Assembly: GCA_963513935.1 (NCBI GenBank)
Contig: OY740776.1
Span: 9,516,724-9,580,723 of the forward strand
Length of the DNA: 64,000 bases
DNA from: Aphrophora alni
Taxonomy: Eukaryota; Arthropoda; Insecta; Hemiptera; Aphrophoridae
Direction: 5' to 3'
A program made the position numbers and the translations under genes. Under the pieces are notes generated by a model that saw only the letters and a program-made list of their open reading frames with translations, was not told the DNA's origin and searched no databases. Shown here piece after piece: positions 23,401 through 36,690 of the stretch. Position 1 is the first letter of the stretch. Every line of letters begins with the position of its first letter.

Positions 23401-26400
23401 AATGAAACATGGACCTATGAGAGAGCATACTGATTTAACGGGAGATGGCATTACACGACTGGTGTCACACAGTAAGTCACATTTTTTAAATATAAAATTA
23501 TAATGCAGATATTTATATATTTAAATAGTCCCTAAATTTGATTCATTTATGCCATAAATGTGTCCTCAGCATAAATTTTAGATGATTAAATTCGTAATCG
23601 TAAATGCCAATTATTCCTAAATCGTAATATTTTTTACTTATGATTTTGTACATAGGTTTGGGTCATTAATCTTTACATTTTACTGAAATATGAACGATAT
23701 CTGTAGAGCTGATTTTGAGAAATTTATTTTTCCTAACAGTCTATTACCATTTTTTTTTGCTTTTCCTAATAACTCAGAATATTTTTGAGAAATGACAACT
23801 AATACATTTTTTTAGAGTTTTTAGAGGCTACAATCGAGAAAAATTTGATCAAGATCGTTAGAGTTAATTAAAAAAAATAGTAATTTTGTGTTTTTTCTTT
23901 ATGATATAGTTGGTATCACTTAAAGCTTGGATTACTGAAGCACCATACTGGAATATTTGGTTTATTTTTTTAATTCTGATTTCATGTTCCAATGTGATTT
24001 TAGGTTATTATTCCCTTGTTTAAATGTGAAAACCTTTCGGTCATCATCATTTTATAAAAAAACTTAAAAAATAACATAAAATAAAGACCTCCTAGCTCTC
24101 AAACACTCAAGGTCGAAAGAGAACAAGTGTTGGTCCTGATAGTAAAGATGAAAATTAGCGCTCTAACCCCCATGACTTGATACATGATAAAATGTGTTGT
24201 TCCAGCATAATCCTGCAGGATTGCCACACCTGTACTCACTATAAGTGATTCTGAGATTAATATTTATATTATATACATTTTTATAAAGAAATTAGTGAAA
24301 TAAATTACAATTTTGGGATTTCGATTATTAACCTAATTATATTACTATTTGTTTTAATAAAACTAAAATAATAATTTGAAATATTTATTATATAACCATA
24401 TATAAATATTAAATGAGTGACTGTTGTTCCAACACTGGTTGGTTGGTTTGCCTGATAAATTATTCCGTGTCAAATTAGTTACATACATTTACTATTGTCA
24501 TAGTATTTTATTTCTTAAAGAAGATTTTTTAATTTATAAGCATAATTAATTAGGAGCCAAAACTTTTTTTGTTTCTTCAAATTAATCATCAACCAAAATA
24601 TTTTTCCACTTGCAATTTTGAACATATTTTTGTGTTATTAATCTTCACATTTCACTAAAATTTGAACAAAATGGATACAGTCGATTTTGAAAAATTACAA
24701 ATTTTAAAACAGCCCCATGACTGAGTTTTAATTTTTACTAATACTGCACAGACTGACATTTTAGGAGAGATGGTGACCATTATAATGATACCATAATTCA
24801 AGTTATAAATAGAACATCATTTCAGGGTAACATACCATAAATCAACAGACGCTGACTGGCACCAAAATAGTCATGATCAACAAATCTTCTCATTACATAA
24901 CCCATTTTCATTAACATTAGTCAAAAAACATTCAAATCAAATTGTAACCATTAACTTATAAAACAAATAAAATAAAATAAGACAATAATAATTTTTTTAA
25001 AAGAAGAAACAAAACAAAATTAGAGGAGAAAGAAGAAGATTGTGGCAGATTGGAGAGGGCACTGGTGACCAGGAAGAGAAGCAACAAGATTGTTTCTGGG
25101 AGGAGTTTAAAAAAGTTTCCTTATAACAGTGATATATAAATCAAAGTGGGCACTAAAATCAGGTCGAAAGTTATTGGATAGCATCATCTACAGAAATACA
25201 CACACGAAATAATTGTTAAATATAATATCATTGTCAGAAACTTGGCAAGTAAAAATTGTTAAGAACTATCTACCTGTACACAGCCACGATTTAATAAAGA
25301 CTAAAATATACTTATATCCCTTCAAAATCCATATCAACACTGTAAAACCAATCACTAATACCACATCCTTTCAACCCTTAATCACCCATCTAGTTTTACA
25401 ATATCTGTTGTAAATCGCTTTGTTAACTGTTTTGTAAAATTAGATTTAAGAATTTGTGTTAGTTATTCAATTGAATCCACAACCAAAACGTGGTAGTTAG
25501 CTGCGGCATCTCAAACAATAGATTATTTACCCGAGATCAAGAATATTGTAAAACCAACTTAATAAAAGAATTTTGTGAATAGATTTTATGACTTCATTTA
25601 CATATATCATTTAATTATACCATTATTATTTTTTCTCTAATGGTTTGACCACATGATCAATATTTCGTCAAAATGGTTAGAGCTAATTTTGAGAAAATCC
25701 GAACATTGTTTTTTTTATCATGACAGCTACACCAAAATATTTGAGTTATTGAAGAAATGAAAAAAGTCCTTAGATATGGCCAAAATATTGCAACATACAA
25801 AATTTGATATAAATCAATCCACACGTTTAAACTACTAATCACTGCACACACAACAGATGGTCATGTATACATCAGGTAAAAATTAAACATAATTTTTTTG
25901 ACCCATCACATAACTTTATACTATATATGTCAGAAAGTAAAAATAATGTATTAAAAAAAATTAAATAAATAATAATAATAATAATTAAAATTCACCATTG
26001 ATTTGCACTATAATTTTATGTTTTTACTTCTTGGAGCTACTCCCAAGTTTTGAATTATTGAAAAAATGTCCTATGATATGATCAAAATAGGCCGACATTA
26101 TCAATTTTGAATATTTTCAGTTAAATAATTATAAAAGAATCATAGTTTAACTCACAGAATTTTGTTAAAAAAACCCTTTTTTTAAATAACATTTTTTTCT
26201 ATAAATCACATGATTTTTTTAAATAAATATCATAATATTTTCTCTTATTATATTGAGTCAGAGAGTAAACGTTAAAATATATAAATATTAAATATATTTA
26301 CAAAACAAATTGAGTTACCTGTTATAAAATGTTTTAAATACAGACTGTCATATCAAGTGTAGGTCTAACACTAACTAGACAGGTAATAAGGCGAGATAAC

Positions 26401-28115
26401 AGGAAAATCAATGGTGCTAATAAAACACACAGATAACAAAGATTTATTGACCAGTCAATTAACCTGACATGGTGTGGGTAGCGGACGTAAACAAGGCCTG
26501 TTTCCAAACTAACACATTTTATTGCATATGGTATTTGCATAGCAAACCCAAAAACCAGGACTTTGTTTTGTATGTTTTCAAAAAAGTGGTTGTATAAAAT
26601 GTTTAATGTTGAATGTGTCACAAACCATTAACTTTGTGATAAATTTTAAATGGTCACCATTTCGAAAACATACATAACTAAGTAAAGAGTATCTATCAAT
26701 TAGCTCTCAAATATTTATTCCAGAAAAATATTTTTTTAATTTCTCAAAAATTCTTCAAAATGTTGGAATTTTATAGTCCTACCATGTCAGTAAAAAAAAA
26801 AAAAAAACAATAAAATACAGCTTTTCAAAATTTAATAATTTTTTTTATACATTGTCTAACCATATGAACAAGGAAAAACCCCAAACCACAAAATAACACA
26901 ACTACACTGTATTATGCCTTTATATTACCTTATGTACATTTCGATAGCTCTGCTATCATCTTCAGAGGTACACTCATTTGTTTGTCTAACCATGACTGAA
27001 TTTCAATTTTAAATTCAGTTTAGCTGTTTTAGGAACGGAAAATGGCCTTCTTAAAATGCCATTAACTTTCTATCTTCACAAATTTGAGCATTTATAGGTC
27101 CTGAACGGTTGAAGATATCAAAAAATATAAAGAATAAAAAAAATCTTAAAATAATGAGGAGTTCCGATAATAAAATTTAGAGCTGACTACCATATTGGAA
27201 AAAAAAATGACATGAAAGAGCTGACATACGACGGAGGGATATGAAAAATTTGGTAATACCTCTACTTCTCCAAAAATCCTGGGGGTTACCTTTTAAAGTT
27301 TTTTTGTAATTTTTGTACTTATCGAATTAAACAGTGGAGATACCTGTTTCAATCGTCCTGTACATTTGTTAAATTTTTATAATAAATAAGCAATGATTTT
27401 TTCCATGTTTGTTAATTTTTGTATTGCATAATAGTATAACAATATACAATAAAATATCTAAGTACCCTGAAGCAGAATTTTGAAAAATGCAGGTTTTCTG
27501 TTAAGGTAAACTTACTATTCAATAATATTTGATCGGTTCAATTGAAATGGTTAAATTTTTAATGTAATTATTCTGTGCAGTTGTCAAGCTAATGTAATAC
27601 TTATTAATGTAACATATTTTATAGACTAGTTTTTGGTTTTACTATTAAATTGTTAAATTAATATTATAGTGCTTTGATTATTATATGTTGCACTGTTTTA
27701 ATGCACAGATAATATTGTTATACGCATTTATAACTATTAATGTAAGGTAAATTACTAAGATTGAAGTATTTGTTGATATAAATAAATTTTGATGTATCAC
27801 CTATTTGAATGTAAACAGATGTATTGTCAATGAAGAATTGAAATGAATGAAGCAGAGATAATTGTGTCCGTAGCATTCCTGTAGCTATGGACACTCCCTT
27901 GTTGTGCTAAATGAGTGACAACACACCTTTGGGATCTCAAGAAAAAAGAAACTACACTGTTATATAATGTTCAGAGAATGCTAGTGTAGTCAAGTTGGAT
28001 ATGACTTTAAGTTTTCCGTAAAATGTATTAAGAAAACATAATCAATCTTATGATAAATAGTTCGCTTTGGCAGTTAAGAAATACAGACTGATATACTACA
28101 TGAATATAGTCTTAC
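23401..28115. other. Intron of the mGluR-like gene with diverged dispersed repeats
   Basis: No exon recognised. Short diverged copies of one AT-rich family recur: ATTAATCTT-ACATTT-ACT-AAAT followed by GATTTTGA(G/A)AAA occurs near 23665, 24635, 25660 and, less clearly, 26690, with another near 59215. Dispersed repeat A copy 2 lies at its right end (27155-27365). An 95-codon open frame at 26334-26621 (minus) shows no known domain. Confidence 0.4.
27155..27365 (-). repeat. Dispersed repeat A, copy 2 (mariner-type end)
   Basis: Diverged copy of 19798-19995 in the same orientation; it ends CAATCGTCCTGTA, resembling a mariner terminal repeat plus TA. Confidence 0.6.
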
Positions 28116-28265
28116 CTGACATATTAAGACGCAGTTCCCCTTCAATGTACTCGCCCACTCTCACCCATTGGTAATTGCCTTCAGAGAGTTGTTTAAAATG
28201 AAATATATTATATCTTGCTAGACCATCACCATTTCAATCAAATCTGAATTTGTCTCCGGACAAAC
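28116..28265 (-). pseudogene. mGluR-like exon: end of the ligand-binding domain, with in-frame TGA
   Basis: Minus-strand exon of 150 nt between acceptor TTCTTTAG and donor GTAAGA. It encodes GDKFRFD, stop, NGDGLARYNIFHFKQLS, then a WVRVGEYIEGELRLNMS end. The F-D-x-NGD-x-x-RY-x-I pattern followed by VGEY-x-EGEL is the C-terminal end of the bilobed glutamate-binding domain in metabotropic glutamate receptors. The in-frame TGA (28236-28234) replaces the residue between FD and NGD, usually Gly. Exit phase 1 matches the next exon at 23138. Upstream ligand-binding exons are not found in the window. Confidence 0.85.
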
Positions 28266-28789
28266 CTAAAGAACGAATATTAAACAATAAGGTTTACTTA
28301 CTTTAAGTATATAATTTTGTATTATTACGTTCACAAATAAATGTGAAGTTCAAAATATGTCACTTCATATTTGATGTGTAACTATACGATGGGTGATAAA
28401 ATATAACAGGAATTTTCATGCTCTGTTCTTGTAATGATTTCAACATAATCATGTTTCATTGGGCAAACACATGCATGTTTAAAGTTGTGATAGTTCCTCT
28501 TTGCATCATTCCTGTCACTTGAAATCAACAAGAGTTAGGATTTAGGGTTAAGTTAGAAAAGTCCATTCAATTGATACGAGAACATAAACAATCATTACAA
28601 CAGAGTACAAAAAGTAATTGCTAAACTTGCAACCTTTTAATGTATAACAATTGACCATTGAATAAGCCAAGGTTGGTACAGAATCAAGGTCAGACCCAGC
28701 AGTGAGTTATCAACAGTCAGTTGTCAGTGTTCGGGGTTGGGATAGAGTTGCAGGGAGGTCAATCGATTGACGGAGAGATTGGACTGAGG

Positions 28790-28906
28790 CAGAGACTCTA
28801 CCGGATAGCAAAATGTTACTAAGGTGTTGCGACAAATCAACCTGATTAGTAAAGAGGACATACTACAGAGGATAATGGCATTGGATCACGATAGCTCAGA
28901 TAATAG
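28790..28906 (+). CDS. Candidate first coding exon, unknown gene
   Basis: A less AT-rich patch (28690-28906) ends at a good donor, TAATAG|GTGAGC. One frame gives a coding-like run ending KEDILQRIMALDHDSSDN, with ATG at 28875-28877. This could be a 5' UTR plus first exon of a host gene or of a transposon-derived gene. I recognise no domain and found no partner exon. Confidence 0.25.
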
Positions 28907-28909
28907 GTG

Positions 28910-29077
28910 AGCAAGCCTCATGTATAAAAGAAATTTTTGGAATTCAAATTTAAATTCACAAATTATTCATAACCATTAGGATGGTTTTGGATTGAAAGCT
29001 TAGAATATTTCATTTATAGATTAGCTTACTATTACATGTGTCTATGAATTTCAAAATATTAAAGGAGAACATTATAA

Positions 29078-29123
<46 letters not shown>

Positions 29124-32100
29124 TTTTGGCTTGTATTAGAGAAACTTAAAATAAAGATTGTAACATTAAGATTCTAGATTTTTTTTTTTTTTAATACAAA
29201 CACTTTAGTTCTGAACCATTGTTTGCTTAGCTCATTTATTTATTTTTCTTGAACCAAATAATAAGAATTGTTGATTGCTAACAGTAAACCATAGTGTATC
29301 ATTCGATTTTTGACAAATAAGGTGTCATTCCGTCTTAGATTTATTTGTGAGTTTAAAATCAGTTTGTAGTGTCTCTCTCAGTCCAGAGTGTGTGATTGCC
29401 GCAAATCATTTAATGAAAGTTGGGTAACTAATGACATGATCATCAGCCAAGAATTTCAACCAATTAAGACGAGCTGACTCATGTTGATGCACTAATTCAA
29501 CACAATCGGAGATTTACCACTAGAGAAACTTGAAATTATTGTTAGTAGTATGAAAAAATTAGCTAAAGATAGTCTTAAATTTAGCAAGCTGAGTATCAGA
29601 TGGGTCCTTGTCTTTTGAACAGATATAGGCTGTAGTTACACAAGTTCTGCAGCACTATCAACAGGATGAAGTCAAGTTTATATACTCTATAGTAACCTAC
29701 AATGGAACATGGGAGCATTACTTCATTCCAGAATGAAAATGAGCAACCATCTAATAGTGACATCCAAGCTCATTTCTACCATTAAGAGTCAAAATCATAT
29801 TTTCACCTGGAAAAATCATAACCAATATCTTTTGGGATTCACAAGGAATTCTTAACCTTGATTTTTCACAGAATAGAGAATTATCACTGTGAGTAAGATG
29901 TAAATCTAATCACATTACATACAAAACATACTTTGAATGATAATATATAATAATAATACAACAATCTTTAGTTTTTCAATTAACCGAGGAGGATCAAACA
30001 ATTGATATATTAAGACTGAATTGTGAGAGTATTTTTTATAAAACCTGAAGTGAGATGCAAATCTAATCAAATTATGTATATAAATATGTTAGGAATGATA
30101 GGCCTAATATATAATAATAATACTAATTCTGACAATGTTCAGTTTTTCGACTAACCCAGAAGGAGAATTTATTTATTTACTATATTTCTCTCTAGGGTTT
30201 CGACCTACTGGCTCCATCACCTCTTTTGAGCCTCATCTTTAATTGATTAGCAGCTTAATTAAATTAGGTTTTACTTTGGAAAATCTTATACTTTCTAAAA
30301 CTCCTACAAATTTAATCTATAGTTTAGTTTACCAAAAACTTGAATAGGTTAGTTTAGGATAGATTATATTATGAAATTATTCAGTTTAAAACCAACATAA
30401 GTTAATAAACCAGTAGAATAACAATAAAAACCGCTATAAAATACAAACAATGCTTCTCATAAGAGTGTTGCAGGAGCACTGACTTCGTAGTGGCATGGCT
30501 AAACCAGATGAATGCTCAACCTTGAAAGAATTGCAGTGAGGGGAATGAAAGTCACAGTTACGTTATTTTGTTATGCCAGTACATAGATCACAGAACCTAA
30601 AAATATCCACAAAAAAGGTAGTCTGTATAGTACACATGTACCAAACATCTTGGTATTTACCCAATCCCAGATAAATTATTTCCACAAACTAACATACACT
30701 AAAAATAAATTATAGAAAATATACATAACACTTACAAAGCCCTACCTTCAAAATTAACTATTAAATTAATAAATAGGTAAATAATTAATTATTAGCTTGT
30801 TTTATTCAGAACTTATATAACTATTTACTCATTTGCCAACCCAATGCAACAATAAACAGCTGATTGTATAAATATCAATCATCTGCCACAAATTTAGAGC
30901 CAAAATGATGTCTTCAAATGAATCCATTTCTGGCAATAGTACAATTTTCCTTTCCTAGAAAGTACCTTTCCAAAATTCCACTTCATGTTATTATTAGAAT
31001 AGTCATGTACTTTTATTTTATCACCAATTTCAAATTGCCTCTTAATATTTGAAGTGTCTTAATTAATTTCACTTTAAGGAAATATATAATTATCTTGTTA
31101 GAATACAAGTCCAAACACAAGTGCATAGGCCTAGAATCCATAGAGTTTTGTGTTTGTCAACTATACTAATAATTAATTCAGTTAACCACTAAACAAGCTT
31201 TTAACTCCTTCATGACTTTTTAAACATTTTTTTACAGTTTAAGAAAATTGTTCAGCTTGGGTAGCCAGATGATATGACACATTAGTCTTATGAATGATTC
31301 CTTGTGTAACATTTATAATAAATATGTTATTTATCATAAACAGTATGAATTGATGATGGGTTGAGGGGTTTGTGGACAAAAGAAAAGTGAAATCTTAGAT
31401 GCATGTTATAGCCTAAATGCAATAACCTCAAAATTCGTTCTAGCCTAATAATTTAATTAACTTCAAGATTTTGGAAATTTTAAATAAATAATTATAAAGC
31501 ATATATTATAATAACTACAGCTAATTTAAATAAAACTTACCATTTCAAAAACAATAATAACAGTAACTTCACTTAATAACCTAAAATGATTGAGTAAGAA
31601 CATTTTACTATTCTTTTGTAGTTTATTTAAAGTTTAGATAATTAGTTTTAATTCAAATTCAATATATATTGTGTATTAGTTAATTTAAATAACAAACTGA
31701 TCGAATAGGATAAATTAGATTAATTTTATTGTGTACTACACCAAAGACCGAATTACAATATAAAGTTATAAAGTGAATCAGTGCGAACTGGCGGCGATAG
31801 TTAGAACTATCATTGAAATCTAAGGCAGCGATGTATAAAAAACATAAATATATAAAAAGTGAATGTGTATGAACTAAAACCTTTTTAAAGCCATTATAAC
31901 TACAGATATGTCTACAAACTATAGGGTAACGTAAATATACCATTTAAAACGACTATTAAAGGACTTTTGAAAAAAAATATTTGATATGCTTGAGTGCACG
32001 GCCATACGAAAAAGCCGATAACGGAAAATATACCAATGATGGCGGTACTGCATTGTAGCCCGGGATGGTTGAAAAGAAATAATGGCAGTTCTAAAAATGA

Positions 32101-33312
32101 ATATTTTCGTTATTCAGCAATTTTAAAAGAAAAATTTTATAGAAAAGTTCAATAATATAATTAATACAAACATATAAGAAGAATAAATAACAAACTACAA
32201 GAATTATATTTAGTATTAAGAAAGCAGTCTGAGGTAGTGCCAAATCTTTTAATTATCTTCAAGAATAGATATTTAAACAAATTCCAACAACATTCATTTG
32301 GACTTCAGTAAATATATAGATTTTTTGAATATCAAAAAATTGAAGTTTAAGAACTTTTAATATTAATACCATAACATAAAATTTAAGTTTGTAAAAAAAA
32401 AAAAAAAAATGAAATTTCATGATTTAATTAAACTGAACTTGTTAAAAGAATTGAATTGTTATTCCAATAGTTATCCATTAATTTTTAAAGTAAAGTTAAC
32501 GTTCCAGAGCAAGATCCAACTTGGATAATAATATATAACTGTAAAAAAAAAAAAATTGTAATTATACTTGTCTGTAAAAATTTTAAAAAATTTACAAGTA
32601 GTAGGTGTAGTTGTTTGATTTACCATTGTTGTCTTGTTTGGTATAAAATCAACTTTGTATATACATCAACATCAATGAAGAAACAAATTATCTCCCACAG
32701 AGGGTCTGCAAAGCCAATATGTAATTGCTGCCATGATTTTTCAGGTGTTGGTTTTCGGATATTGTTGGTTCATTTTGCTTCAGACAATACGGTTTTCAGC
32801 TTTTTGAAATGTTCTCAATGTTACAATAAATATTTTTCCAAAAGCAAAAACTTTAATCTTGACGATGCCTTCTTTTATATTCTCTTAACACTTTGTTCTC
32901 TAAATAATGTGGTATAACTATTATGTTTCCTTTGAAAAGGGCAGCCATCTTGTAGCTTAAAATCGTGATCTTTGTAACCCAAACTTTTACCAATATTTAG
33001 TGCTTGTATCTCTACTAAGAGTTTTATTTCATTTTCATTGATTAACTATAATAAATTACTCACTAAATATTGTCTTTAATTGACTTCGTTAGAAAATTTA
33101 ATGGTTTTCAGTGAAATTATGAAGAGATATTAATGGGGAAATCTTGAAAGGATGTATTTGAGTGGTTAGCAGTGAGTTGGAACTTTAATGTATAATCAAA
33201 GCGTGATAGAAATAAGCGTAGTTGAAAATTCTGGTTGCAGCCATTGTTAGTAAGGTTTTATTTATGTGAAAAATAGAAACCAAAGGCTTGTGGTGAGTTA
33301 GAATAAACTTGT
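28910..33312. other. AT-rich stretch without a recognised gene
   Basis: Contains a (TA)n microsatellite at 29081-29119 and an A-run near 32394-32409. A GC-richer patch at 31990-32080 (GGCGG, CCCGGG) could be a CpG-containing promoter or exon but gives no clear frame. Nothing else supported. Confidence 0.4.
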
Positions 33313-33416
33313 AACCATAGTAATAATAATGCGGCAAAAGATCGCTAGGTCGACGCCGGTGAGGCCTCTGAAGGAGGCTTTCACAGCCCAAAACGGAAAA
33401 AAAACCATAGTAATAA
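33313..33416 (+). mobile_element. Short retroposed insert with poly(A) tail and 14-bp target duplication
   Basis: A 76-bp GC-rich insert (33327-33402) ends in an A-run and is flanked by the perfect direct repeat AACCATAGTAATAA (33313-33326 and 33403-33416). It contains a small hairpin (GCCTC-TGAAG-GAGGC). Poly(A) tail plus variable-length target duplication are hallmarks of LINE-driven retroposition. The insert is either a severely 5'-truncated LINE 3' end or a small RNA/SINE copy. Confidence 0.8.
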
Positions 33417-34139
33417 GGTTAGAACTTTTTCAACCTCCAAAAAACACCAGTAGCTTCCTTGTCTATTTAACTGTATCGTATTTCACTTTTTGTTAAAGCT
33501 CAGGAAGCATATATCGATTTTTCTGTTCCGTCTTCCATACAAAGAGATATCACAAACCAACTAGCGAAGGAAGAGTCAGTTGCAAATACAATTAATTGGA
33601 AAGTCAGGATTTAAATGAACCATAATCCGCTATAGTAATTTCATTCTCAATCCTGTAACAGTCATAATTCCAAAATGTCATATTCTTTTGAAGAAGTGTT
33701 GTCAAGGGATAGACAATATCTGAAAAATGGTATATGGACATCCCATGAGTATGTTGGAAGACCAAAACAAGTTGTGTCAGTAATATTTCGCATCTTTATT
33801 GCATTTGTTTTCTCTGTGCTTTTATGAAGACACTTTTCGTCAATAATATGTCCCACGTCATTAATGCAGTTAAAAAAAAATGTACACGTGTCCTTATTTA
33901 AATGTAGATCATAGATATTTATTACTTTAAATACTATTTTTACACATGTTAGTGTATTCTTTGAATTAGAATAAAAAACTATAAACTAAACTCTATGGGA
34001 CAACAATCATTGAAGAGCCTAGGGTGGCTGGGAGGCATTTTAATTAGATAATGTGTGTTTAGTACATCAAAATTCCCATTGCCGTTGTTCTAGCCTTCAC
34101 AACTAGAGTTCACTTTTAATTAATTGTAGCTTCCCAATT

Positions 34140-34252
34140 TGTCTCACGAAGCTGGGTCATCTCCATAATCGCCATCACAGGGATTGAACCCAGAACCTCT
34201 CGCTTGTGAAGCCAGAGTGCTAACCAATAGACCAGGCGAGGGTTCCTTGGAA
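34140..34252 (-). repeat. tRNA-derived SINE head
   Basis: On the minus strand the sequence has an A-box-like TGGTCTATTGGTTAGCACT and a B-box GGTTCAATCCC spaced as in a tRNA, but no proper anticodon stem or acceptor stem. This is the usual head of an insect tRNA-derived SINE with internal RNA polymerase III promoter. The 3' body (34020-34140) is not classified. Confidence 0.65.
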
Positions 34253-34929
34253 TTAGAATAACATACTTAAAACACTGGACACCTGTTTTTCACCACAGGC
34301 TTGGAGCTACCTTGACTCCAAACATTAGTTTATTCACTTTAAAACAGACTTAAGTGTCTGTCCTTCACTATAAGTGACTTTTTACATCCATCACCATCAA
34401 GTCTAGGCATCATCATTTAGTTCTTTAAATGGCATTTATTTCCTCTACGCCTTTGTGATTTTACTTTAATTTGATCTGTTGTATGGTAGTGTCCTGATTA
34501 GAGATTATTTCACTTTCTAGATTATCTAACTCAATAACAGAGGGTTTATCTAATATTATTTACATTATCTAATCTAATAAATTGAAGTCCACAAAACAGA
34601 TTTTCTAAAAACACAATTAAAATTACAATTAACATACGGTAGTTTTTTTAAAAAATAACTGAAAAATCTGCTAAACATTCACTATTGTTTTGTTCTCTTG
34701 TGATAAACTTATGTTGCAATGTAAGCTATATTGACTTCCAGATTTAGGTAATTATTTAGTATATTAACTAATTGTTCATAAATTTAGCTAGAGTTATTAG
34801 GTGCATACTATTCATATAATTTTTAAATAATAATGGATGAACATTATGTAAACTTACATAGGTGGTATCAATAAAACTCTTCAAAAACATAAATACATTT
34901 AGTTTATAATACAAATACACATAAACACC

Positions 34930-35080
34930 TTCATATGAGGAAGACACCGGTCCTTAAACCAGGGAACCGTACATCAGTTGAGGTCTGACAATCGCCATGT
35001 AAATCCAGAGGCCAACCTTCAGTTTTAATACATCCTCAATTTCAATCACATATGACTTATGCTGTGGATGTATTTATGGG
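34930..35080 (-). pseudogene. LINE reverse transcriptase fragment
   Basis: Minus strand reads WIYMAIVRPQLMYGSLV, the well-known I-V-R-P-x-L-x-Y-G-x-x-V-W block of non-LTR reverse transcriptases (the Trp is lost to a stop). Only about 50 codons survive. Confidence 0.6.
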
Positions 35081-36439
35081 ACACGAGAAATAAGTTTAGG
35101 TCCTTATATTTATACTTTTTGATTAATAACTACTGAACTGACATTTTTGGTATAGATTGGTTTTTGTACAGTTTATTAATAAAATATCTAAAGTTAACAT
35201 TATTTTACTTTTTTTTATTTGTGAGTTTCTATCATTTGTACTTGTTTCCTTAGTTCATGAAAGTAACCTTAATTCAGCATTTGCACATGAGGTATCTGCT
35301 AGTTTAAGATGGAAACTGTATCAATATACTCTAGCAATCAAATTTATTGTTTATATTTGTGTTGGTAAAAAATGTTGCAATAAACAAAATTTTAAATTGA
35401 TATTTTATATTGTATAATCTTGTAACAAATGGAAAATAAAAACGTACTATACTTATAAATTTATGTTTCAAATTGTGAACCAACTACTTCTAATTGAAAG
35501 TAAAATGACTGCATTTTATACATTCTATAGACGCCTGTACGAAGAAAACATGCGCAAAGAATCTATAATTACAGCAAATAAAGTAATAAGGACAATGAAC
35601 ACTGTGTGATAATGGTTGGGGTTTAGACGTGAAATTTGTCTACCCCTTTATTATGAACGGGAAAGAACCCTTCGAGTTGAAGTGTTCATGGGTTGTGATA
35701 CATCTGTTTAATGATGCTACATTGAGGTGCAAAGGTTATAACATTTTCGTACTCTTGTTTCTAAATTTTTTTAATATTCTTTTTGTCTACATTTGCAACA
35801 ATGAAATATCTTGCAGTTTTGTCATATTCAACTTTTCTCTTTCTTAGATTGTTATTATAATCTGAAAACATCTGTTATATCTCCACCTCAAAAATACAAG
35901 AATAAAAATATGAATATACTTGGACGTGTTTCGAAGATTGTATGCTAAATTTGTGACTTTGATAAGACATGGTGCTCAAACCAAAAGTGACATTTTATCT
36001 TTAACGTTTCCCATCTTATTAAACTATACAAAGTTTCAAGTATATCTTTAAAAGAAAAAATTTAACAATGTCCAAAGCAGAAAAGTTTGTGTTTCTTTGC
36101 TGCAATGGAAATAAAAATTTCAAGTGATGATAAACACTACTTTTTGTGTCAAAAACTAATTAAGGAAACTGAAGAAAGATAAAAAACATATAAATGGAGA
36201 CTCTGTTCTGTCGCATAGAGTGGTTTACTAAATTCCACTTGTTTTCCTTATTGTTAGTGGTTTGGAACAAAATAGTTTTTAAATGTTACAAAATTTACCT
36301 AGTAGGTAAATGAACTGGTAGAACACAAATACTATTAAATATGTATGGGGGAAATTAATACAGCTCCTAATTTTGAAACTAAATACAGACAAAACAATTG
36401 GACATCTTATATCATTATTAAATTTCACGCTTAAATTAA
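35081..36439. other. AT-rich stretch without a gene
   Basis: Open frames of 72-86 codons (35157-35417, 35629-35847) are rich in Phe, Ile and Leu as expected by chance in AT-rich DNA. No domain seen. Confidence 0.4.
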
Positions 36440-36690
36440 TGAATTCCATCATTAAAGAGAGGCTTGTTAAGTATCATGAAACTAACCATTTTCTTTCAGA
36501 TATTCAAAATTGTTTTCGACCAGATATTCTACTCTGAGCCTTTTAAATTTTACTGCAGACTTATTCACTGCTAAACACTCAATAAATGCACTATAGTAAT
36601 CTTTATAGATATTAAAGCAGCATATGATAATATACTAATAAGGATTTTAGTTGATAAATTACAAAAGATAAAATAGATTACAAAAGTTTA
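36440..36690 (+). pseudogene. LINE reverse transcriptase fragment
   Basis: Plus strand reads ERLVKYHETNHFLSDIQNCF-R-P, then after shifts FIDIKAAYDNILIRILVDKL. These correspond to the RT blocks with the F/GFR...S and the first catalytic Asp (D-x-K-x-A-Y/F-D-x-V). Several stops; non-functional. Confidence 0.65.

Noticed and set aside
29081..29119. (TA)n run as a regulatory feature
   Set aside because: Plain microsatellite; no further signal.
34160..34250. Functional tRNA gene
   Set aside because: A- and B-boxes are present but anticodon and acceptor stems do not pair; a SINE head explains it better.
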